This document shows positions 56,502 to 64,000 of a stretch of 64,000 bases of DNA, in pieces. The notes under the pieces were generated by a model, which worked only from the letters and a program-made list of their open reading frames with translations, searched no databases and had not been told where the DNA came from. The position numbers were made by a program, and so were the translations under genes. The stretch is taken from positions 248,001 through 312,000 of the forward strand of contig WJXW01000016.1 of assembly GCA_015832175.1 (NCBI GenBank). The letters are read 5' to 3'. Each line of letters opens with the position of its first letter. The stretch's first letter is position 1. The DNA is from Paraphaeosphaeria minitans. Taxonomy: Eukaryota > Ascomycota > Dothideomycetes > Pleosporales > Didymosphaeriaceae.

Positions 56502-58813
56502 ATGGCGGGCTGGTTCGGCACATCCTCGAATAGCGCCCTCGATGAGCAGATCGAGCGCGCCACCTCCTCGAGCTTGTGCGTCCAAAGTCACAGCTGCAGC
56601 AAGCTGCACCGGGTGTTGCCAGAGTGTTGCTGATGCTTTGCAGGGAGGACATGCCCCTCAACCTCGAGATATCCGATGTTATCCGCTCCAAAACAGTGCA
56701 GCCTAAAGAGGCCATGCGCGCTTTGAAGCGTCGCATAGGAAACAAGAACCCAAACGTCCAGCTGGCTGCCCTAAACGTGCGACACCATCCGACTGTGACC
56801 ATCTTCGCTTGCTGACCGACACAGCTTACCGATACCTGCGTGAAGAACGGCGGCTCCCATTTTACCCAGGAGATTGCCTCCCGTGAGTTCCTCGACAACC
56901 TCACCTCGCTACTCAAGGCTCCTGGTGCCGTTGCCCCAGACCAATCCGTAAAGAATAAAATGCTCGAGTTGATGCAGTCGTGGGCACTTGCCGCCGAGGG
57001 GAGGAGCAGCCTGAGCTACTTCAACGAGGTGTACTATGCTCTCCAGCGAGAAGGCTTCCACTTTCCGCCAAAGGAGCACATCGCTAGCAGCATGCTGGAC
57101 AGTAGCGCAGTATGTTTACATCTCCCTTGTCTTTTCTTGCATGGTGCGGTACTGACCCTACTGTAGCCCCCGGAATGGACCGACTCAGACGTCTGCATGC
57201 GATGCCGAACAGCCTTCACCTTCACAAACCGCAAACACCACTGCCGGAATTGCGGAAACGTTTTCTGCGGGTCTTGCTCAAGCAAGAGCATTCCACTTCC
57301 ACATCTCGGCATTATGGACCCCGTACGCGTGGACGATGGTTGCCACGAGAAATTGATGAATAAATCCCGAGGTACTCCTGTCCCAAGAGGCTTCGATACC
57401 ACCAAACCCAGCCGCACTCTGTACCAGGGGTCCATGGAGCCGCGAAATCCTCGTGTCGAGGACGGCTTTGATGCCGATCTGAAGCGAGCGCTGGAAATGA
57501 GCCTAGAAGATGCAAAGGGGCACAGCGGAGCCGGTTTCGTGCCACAGTCGCAATTGCAGTCACAAAAGTCGCCGACCACGAATGGAACCTCAAAAACAGC
57601 TCCAGAAGAGGAAGACGATCCAGATCTCGCTGCAGCTATTGCTGCCTCGTTGGCAGATATGGAAGAGCAGAAAAAGCAACATGCAGCCACTCTGCGGCAG
57701 CAAACATCTGTGTCCAACGGCTCACCCATTGTATCACCCAAGAATGATTACGAACTGACACCGGTAGAGGCCGAGAACATAAACCTGTTTTCAACATTGG
57801 TGGACCGGCTACAGCATCAGGCGCCCGGGACGATACTGCGGGAACCGCAGATTCAAGAGTTGTACGAAAGCATTGGCAAATTGCGACCAAAACTTGCGCG
57901 GACCTACGGAGAGACTATGAGCAAGCACGATACCTTGCTAGACCTGCACGCCAAGCTGTCAACAGTCGTACGTTACTATGACCGGATGCTTGAGGAGCGC
58001 CTGTCAAACACGTACAACCAGGCTGGCGCAATGTATGGCTTGCCACCTGCTAACCAGCACCCCGCCTCCACTCTATACCCCAGCATTCAGTCTGGAGCCC
58101 CGTCGGATCCTCAAGCTGGCGAAAACTTCTACACTGGGAACGCAGACCCGTACGCCCGACCACAATCCTTCTATGGTGGCGTTTACCAGCACACACCACA
58201 GCCGTCGTACACACAGTATGATAAACGTGCGTCCGTCCCACCGCAGCAATACACCGCTCCGCCCCTCGATCAGTATCAGCAATCAGCACAACCATACCCC
58301 AACCTGTCCCAACCAACCCTCCGCACAACCTACCAAAAACCTGCGTCTCCGCAGCTCCAACGACAAGTGTCCAACCAACCGTACCCCCCACAACCTCACT
58401 CGGTCTATCCGCCCCAGGCGCCCCCGTCAACAGTCTCCGACGCCGAAAGCGCAAATTACTACTACGGCGACACCAACACAGCACCGTCTGCGCCGCCCGT
58501 CCAGCGTACACAGAGCCTCACCCCGCAGCCGCCGGCCCCTTCATCGCCGGACATGTACCGCGCGCCCCCCGCGCAGACGCCCCTGTCGCCGCCCACCCAG
58601 CCCGCCGCCGCCCCGCAAAACCCTGTCTATTACCAGCAGGGCCCACAGCAGCAATGGCAACAACCCGCGCAGCAGCAGCCTCCCGGCCAGACAACCTGGC
58701 AGCCGGCGCCGTACGCGCAGGGCGGCTACGGCCCCGAAAGCTTCCCCCCGCCGCCGCAGCACCAGCTACCCACGCAGCAGAAACCTATCGACGAGCCGCT
58801 GATCGACTTGTGA
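56502..58813 (+). CDS. VPS27: Vps27, ESCRT-0 subunit (VHS-FYVE-UIM)
   Basis: Binds ubiquitinated cargo and PI3P on endosomes and recruits ESCRT-I. Exons 56502-56575, 56644-56776, 56825-57109 and 57167-58813 give 712 aa. A VHS domain at about 8-140 ([43 protein letters not shown]) is followed by a FYVE finger ([19 protein letters not shown], residues about 168-225), whose usual RVC signature appears as [11 protein letters not shown]. Two ubiquitin-interacting motifs follow at about 265-279 ([15 protein letters not shown]) and 314-330 ([15 protein letters not shown]), then a helical core for Hse1 binding. A long Pro/Gln-rich tail ends in LIDL, a clathrin-box-like motif. All phases close. Confidence 0.96.
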
Positions 58814-59973
58814 TTTGCGCTCGCGGGACGGCACGTCATGTAGAGGTCCCTATGCTGGGACCGACAGGGCGCCGATGCATTGCACCGCATACGCGGCTCG
58901 AAACGCGCCTGCAAGGTGTCGCACTGGGACAAGAACAAGCAAGCAAACAAACAAACAAACAAACACTTGCGTGTGTTCTCGCCGGCCTGCGTGCTACGTG
59001 CTGGCGTGCCAGGTGTGTCGGATGGACGGGTGCAGCGGTGGCCGCGTTTTGTTGCGTGGCAGACTGCGGGATTGGGAGCGCGCAGGGAGATTGTCCGCAG
59101 GTCATGTCCATGTACAGTTGCACAAGCACGAGATGAAGATAGATACCCTCGCGATAGCAAAACTTTTCAAAGGAAGAAAAGAAAAAAAAAAGAGTTGCGA
59201 ACGCGTCTTAGTGCCAGATGGGGTTGGGCGCTGCTTGGTGAGGTGGTGTGACCCATGCCGTAGCAAGGTGCTGCTATGATGAGGCACTTGAAGGACTGGA
59301 TGCGCAGATTTGAATTCGATCTTGATTTCGGACGACGTGGTCGCCTCTTAGTATAGTATCCACAGTCCCGCACAGCTATGTACTTGCACTCTTTCATGCC
59401 GCTCTCGCTTTCAGTTCCGTGTATATAGACGCGCCCGGTTCCCCTGAAAACGCCTCCCGACTCCGAGCCCCTCGTGCAAAGGTGGCTATGCATTGATAAG
59501 AAAAACGAGCCATCCGGCTCTAGAAATAAATCCTCAAGCTCTGCAGGAGAGCGAGGTTGAAAACGTGGTATCGACGCGAGTGAAAAGCGCTAGAAATGCT
59601 GCGCCGGGTCGGACAGGGACAGGAGAAGCGAATTGTTATACGAACAAAGCCTCCCGAGGACACGAAAATGTAAGAATCCGAAAGCTCCAGTCGCCAAAGC
59701 GGAAGAAAGCCGCCGGGTAAGACAATTCTTTTAGGTATGAACGTCGACACATTACGCCGTCGAGATGGTAAAACTCCTGTAGCTCGTATCGCCCAAACGC
59801 TGTGTAGAACGGGGTGCTGTCTCTCGATTCTTGGGGAGACCACCGATGAATGTGGTGGCGGATCTGCGAGAGCATCTTGGTGCAACTCTCGGCGCGGCTA
59901 CCTTCGCTCTAAAAGCCCGGTCTGGCCAAGCCACGCGAAGGGGGGCGGGAGATGTGCCAGTTTGAGGCGGCAC
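58814..59973. other. intergenic, convergent 3' region
   Basis: About 1.2 kb between the stops of VPS27 (rightward) and the DXD glycosyltransferase (leftward). It contains an (AAAC)n run at about 58940-58965 and an A-rich run at about 59173-59192. ORFs are short and overlap; none has a domain. Confidence 0.45.
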
Positions 59974-61977
59974 TCACACGTACTCAGGCCAGTAGTTGTA
60001 TGGCATCAGACTGGGGCCGGTCCATTTTTCACCGTAGAGATTTAAGCGTTCGCCAGCGAAGAAACCATCCTGTGCTTGCTCGAGAACTGACATCCAGGAA
60101 GAAGGTTCGGGATGTTTGAGCCACTGGTTCGATGTTAGCTTCGTCTTAGGCTTCCGCATATGAAATCGTGGTTTTTTTAATTTGCAGAACGCGGGGGTGG
60201 GGAACGCGACTAACGCGACTAGCGTGACGAAAAGAGGTTAGCTCACCTGGTTGTGGATGTGATACGTCCAAGCGCCACGGAAGAAGTTCTCGAGGGTGCG
60301 GTTGTTGGGTGGGAATTTGTCCTCGACCAGTAGGTAGTCTGCGACAACACCAGCACGGCGCAATTCCACCTCTTCATCCAGAGTCGCTTGGAAGGAGTCC
60401 ACGTGTTCGGGTTTAGAGGACGGTGCCGCGGCTGAAGCGGGCACGTTCTCGTCGTCCTCGCGACCTCGCTTGCGAAGCTCGTTTGACTGCGCCTCCTTGA
60501 GAACAATTGCCTTCAATTGGGGTCCATCGTAGCTCTCCCATTCGTCCTTGAGTGCTCCTTCTCTGCCTTTGAAAGCGGCACCGTAATCTCGCAGACACGG
60601 AACCGTGCACCGCCCTTCACGGTCCCAGTTGAACTCAGTCCAAATGGGATCGAACGCAGCGGTTTCGAGCATCAGGAATTCCTGGTCACGGTTTTCTTTC
60701 CAGGCCATGCGGCCCAAGACTCGCGGGTGGAAGTTTAGACCCATGCGAATTCCACCATACAGCATGTAAGCTGAAATGGAGGAGTTGGCTGTGAGTGACA
60801 TGATGGCGGTGTTGTAGTCTCCAGGATGTGGGTGGGCAGCCCAGCGCTCAGCAAAGGCGTGCTCTTTGGGAAGGAGAAGAGGGCGCATGTCTCTGAGCAT
60901 CAGCACATCCATGTCAAAGTAAGCACCGCCGTGGATGTGCAAAACGACGAATCGAACCGCATCTGACACAGCCACAGGCAAGAACGTCATTTGTTTTGGA
61001 GTCAGCACAAGCCACTGTTGTCCAGCCTTATCTTCGACGATGTTTTCGGCAACAGCTTTCTCGCCCTCGGCATTTGGTCTTCCGGGCATACCATAGTAGC
61101 CGTAACCGTTCCTGTTGTCCTCGTCCTTAGGGAGCGGGATTCTCGAGGGAAACTTCCAGGGTTTGAGCACTACATCACCGCGCTCGACGAATGGCAGGAA
61201 CCTGGCGAACAAGGCGTCCTTGTTGAGCATGTCGTCGACCGCGTGCGGGTTTCGATCACTGTCAAGCCAGAGCCAGAGTCGCGAGCAGGCCAGGTTCTGA
61301 GTGTAGAGATAGCTCTTGATGAACACCTCGACACGCCAAGTAGCAGGACCGGTCCAGTACACATGGTAAGGGACAATGGGACCGGGACACGTGCCGATGG
61401 TCGAGCCGTTGGCTGGTTTCGCTTGCTCCAGGGAGACGTACTTGTGCAAGGTTCTGCCATGGCCGTCGGCGTCTACGTATTCTGCTTGGCGGGGATCTTG
61501 AGCACTCGCGCGGTCAGCGGGCTCTGGGAGGCTGTAGTAGCGGGTCTCGTCGTTTGCAAAGAACTGCAGGCAGTCGAAGACATTGCGCATCTTTTCGATG
61601 CCCGTGTATGTGCCTCTGCATTCCTCGACCAACATGTGCAGGTCGGCCTCGGTGTCGACGTGAGGGCGTGGTCCCATATAATCGTCCTTGGCTTCGACGG
61701 CGCTCACTGGGCGGTTGAAGACGTTGGCGTGAGGGTTGATGGTGACAGTCTTGGTGGAGCTGGCAAACTTGATCTGAACTCCTGACTTTGTGGTCTTGAT
61801 CAGCTCAGTGGGCCCCGTCTTGTCGAGGAAGGCTGGGATGCCGAGCTTCCCTTTGGCGCCCACGGTGGGGTCGCTCACAAGGGTTATGATTCCATAGAGT
61901 ATGGCGTAGACGCCAGCTGCCAGCACCAGATTCTTAAGCAGCACAAACAAGGCCCTCGCACGCGAACTCTCGGGCAT
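59974..61977 (-). CDS. type II membrane glycosyltransferase with DXD motif (GT32-like)
   Basis: Two exons (60247-61977 and 59974-60123; intron of 123 nt) give 626 aa. A short cytoplasmic tail and one membrane anchor (FVLLKNLVLAAGVYAILYGIITLV) point to the Golgi. The catalytic part has VPYHVYWTGPATWRVEVFIKSYLYTQ, LWLWLDSD, and HIHGGAYFDMDVLMLRD with the DxD metal/nucleotide-sugar motif at about 355-357, as in the Gly_transf_sug (Och1/Sur1-like) group. NFHPRVLGRMAWKENRDQEFLMLE and a C-terminal YHIHNQWLKHPEPSSW follow, the latter rebuilt by splicing. Donor and acceptor sugars are unknown. An earlier in-frame TTG at 62022 is not a start; the ATG at 61977 is. Confidence 0.9.
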
Positions 61978-62982
61978 GGCGGCAGTTGCTAGGGGGGAGC
62001 GCCCCGTCGCAGTTTTGTCCAAGGACTACCGAAGGTTCTCCAGGACTGGCTGTTATCCCTCGGGCGTGTGGTATTGGTGTTGGTGTTGGTGTTGGTTGAA
62101 GGGGGGGTTGTGGGGGCGGTTGCAGAGCGAAAGGAGGTCGCAGGTGGAAGTGGCAGACAGCGAGGGCGGCGGAGAGTATCCAAGAGAATGGTGTGCGGAG
62201 AGAGGAGGCAAGAGCGGTGGAGCGGTGGTGGACGCTGAAGGGCGGGTGGCAGTGCTCGTGCGCAGTACCAAGGAGGCCGATCAGGAGTCGCAGTCGCGGT
62301 CGGGGTCGCAGTTGCGGTCGCAGTAGTCGCGGCAGGAACACCCAAGCACAGCAGGAAAGCGCACCTGTGCAGAAGCAAGAAGGAGAAAGAGAAGGAGTGG
62401 AAGGAGGGCACAAGGAGAGGACAACACCAGCAGAGAGCGTGGATAGGCGAGGGACCAGGCGAGGGACCAGAGCCAGCCGATTCACTGGCTGGGCAGCGCA
62501 GATTTGACGGGAGGGAAAAGCACTGGGCAGGCTGGTTGGGGAGGGTTTCCGTTGAAAGTGCCTTACGGTTGAGCCAATGCGCGCCGGCCGTAAAATTAGA
62601 TGGTCCCGCTTGTCGCGCCTTCCCCTGACGGTGACCCAAGGCCCCAAGCCCAGACGAGGCTGCCCGCTCCAGACTGCACATCTACCTACTACCTGCTACC
62701 TACCTACGACCCGCTACCTACCTACGACCCGCTACCTACCTACGACCCGCTACCTACCTACTACCCGCTACCTACCTACCGTAGAGATACACGATTGCAC
62801 CAACGCTGCTGCACTTGTCCATGCCTCGACCCTCCGCCCTCGACCCTCGACCCGTCTACCCAGGGCCAGAGAGACCGGACCTGACCAGACCAGACAGCAG
62901 CTGCCATCGCGACTGGAGGCTGCACGCTCCAGACTGCACCTCCACCTAGAGACTGCACCTCCATCCTGGCGACGCCTTCGCC
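61978..62982. other. divergent promoter region with minisatellite
   Basis: About 1 kb between the glycosyltransferase start (leftward) and the alpha/beta hydrolase start (rightward). It is GC-rich, with GTTGGT repeats near 62073-62096 and the 18-bp tandem repeat at 62681-62783. A CTCCAGACTGCAC word recurs near 62668 and 62929. The ORFs that span it reflect these repeats. Confidence 0.5.
62681..62783 (+). repeat. 18-bp tandem repeat (CTACCTACCTACGACCCG)n
   Basis: Three exact 18-bp units (62696-62713, 62714-62731, 62732-62749), a fourth with one change (TAC for GAC), and partial units on both sides. The unit contains the CCTACCTA word, complementary to TAGGTAGG, that is scattered through other intergenic parts of the window. 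Confidence 0.9.
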
Positions 62983-64000
62983 ATGCGTCCTCTGCTGCGC
63001 CCGTGGACGACGGCCTCGCTTCGGTCTCGTTCTGCCTTCTCTCTCGTCTCGGTGCGCCTGCTCTCAGCCGCCCATGCCCTACCCCGCTGCGAACACATTG
63101 CTGTCCCGTCTCGCTCCAACGGCTCACTCAGCGTCGAGTAAGTGGCTTTGCTTTTGCCTGTCCGAGCCTGCAGCCTCGTCTGCCGATCGTCGTCGACTCT
63201 GCGTACCGTCATCTCACACGATTGTCGCACCAAGCCACTGTTTGCATGGTCCCCAGAGTGACCCCGCCGTCCCCGCCGTCCCTGCTGTCCCCGCTGTCGC
63301 ACAACTGCCTGCTGCTCCAGCTCGCACAGTACTGCGGTACACAAGGACGGATACACCACACCAGATTCACAGGGGCTGCGCACTGAACATCATTATCTCC
63401 GGATGGCAATGCCACACTCGCAATGGGCACGGGCAGCAACACCTGACTGACTGAGACCCTGCTAGCCTTTTCCATTCGTCAACGCCCTCCTCTCCAGTCT
63501 TGATTTACCTGCCGCCGGGCCCCGTAATACCTGAGTCTGCAGAGGAACAAACCCGTATCATCTCAACACTTTCCGCCACAAGCGGTGCAACGGTTGCGAG
63601 ACTCAACTTCCGGGCGTCATCACAGCACCAGTTCCCAACCCCCGTTCACGATGTGCTACTAGGCTACGATTGGGTCTGCCAGAACCTACTTCAGGATGGA
63701 TTTTCACGGCCAATCATTGGCCGTGTGGGTGTCTGCGGAGAGCTTGTAGGCGGTTCGTTGTCTGTGATGCTTGCTCTGACAGAATGCCGCTCCGGTGAAA
63801 GCCGCGTCGCTGCCGCCGCCGTCAACAACCCCATCGTAGACTGGGTGTTCCCAGATGAACTACCCACCGTAGCGGAAGCGGAGCTCCTCGAGCCTGCAGC
63901 TCCAGACGAGACCGCAATGCTTGCTGATGAGGACCCCATGGCCTTGTCCGATCGCAGCCAACCTGACTCTCATACTAACCGCACTATGAAAGATGGAAAG
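62983..64000 (+). CDS. alpha/beta hydrolase-fold protein, 5' part (runs off the right edge)
   Basis: Exon 1 (62983-63137) begins MRPLLRPWTTASLRSRSAF, an Arg/Ser-rich, acid-free start suggesting mitochondrial targeting, and ends RCEHIAVPSRSNGSLSVE at a GTAAGT donor. The last visible exon starts at 63498 (acceptor CTCCAG): LIYLPPGPVIPES, GATVARLNFR, VHDVLLGYDWVCQNLL, GVCGELVGGSLSVMLALTECRSGE and VAAAAVNNPIVDWVFP. These are strand/helix landmarks of an uncharacterised fungal alpha/beta-hydrolase family. The usual GxSxG nucleophile is replaced by GELVGGSL, so catalysis is doubtful. The two exons differ in phase, so at least one internal exon between 63138 and 63497 is expected; I could not fix it. 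Confidence 0.8.

Noticed and set aside
57978..58802. 274-codon plus ORF inside the 3' half of VPS27
   Set aside because: A shadow of the Pro/Gln-rich VPS27 tail; its Thr/Arg/Pro-rich sequence has no domain.
60991..61785. 264-codon plus ORF opposite the glycosyltransferase
   Set aside because: Antisense shadow of a strongly supported gene with a DXD motif.

Overview
This window looks like nuclear DNA of a filamentous ascomycete (Pezizomycotina). A Dothideomycete is my best guess, but that is inference. Genes carry short introns (mostly 46-60 nt) with GTAAGT/GTATGT-like donors, CTAAC/CTGAC branch sites and CAG/TAG acceptors. The proteins are fungal types: division-2 chitin synthase, CBM18 chitin deacetylase, a BYS1-like secreted protein, Tim17, Arg1, Vps27 and a Doa4-type deubiquitinase. 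I found no convincing tRNA, rRNA, CRISPR array or intact transposon. Exon boundaries were worked out by hand from splice signals and reading-frame phase; each multi-exon model closes in frame unless stated.

Layout. 0-5.5 kb: the 5' end of an MFS drug/siderophore-type transporter, a BYS1-like secreted protein, and a membrane-anchored fatty aldehyde dehydrogenase. 5.9-12.8 kb: three chitin-related genes on the minus strand: a truncated GH20 hexosaminidase, a chitin synthase whose first exon encodes a zinc-finger module, and a CBM18 + CE4 chitin deacetylase. 12.8-26 kb: AT-rich, gene-poor sequence holding relics (zinc alcohol dehydrogenase, secreted glyoxalase-fold protein, BTB protein), but also an intact, intronless, bacterial-type thymidine phosphorylase, a GNAT acetyltransferase and an amino-acid permease. 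26.5-34.8 kb: a glutathionyl-hydroquinone reductase, a MYND zinc-finger gene and a conserved fungal protein of unknown function. 34.8-43.7 kb: a gene-poor tract with a GH15 glucoamylase relic and a single-pass membrane protein. 43.7-64 kb: a dense housekeeping block of TIM17, a dynamin-family GTPase, an alpha/beta hydrolase, ARG1, a Doa4-type USP, VPS27, a DXD glycosyltransferase, and the start of a second alpha/beta hydrolase running off the end.

How genes may work together. The chitin synthase and chitin deacetylase, with the hexosaminidase remnant, resemble a small set for making and modifying chitin or chito-oligosaccharides. The Doa4-type USP and Vps27 act in the same endosomal sorting (ESCRT) pathway and are transcribed divergently from one roughly 660-bp region that contains a telomere-like C-rich array. 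The thymidine phosphorylase is a candidate horizontal acquisition. Several low-complexity arrays lie in promoters, and a TAGGTACC-type motif recurs between genes.
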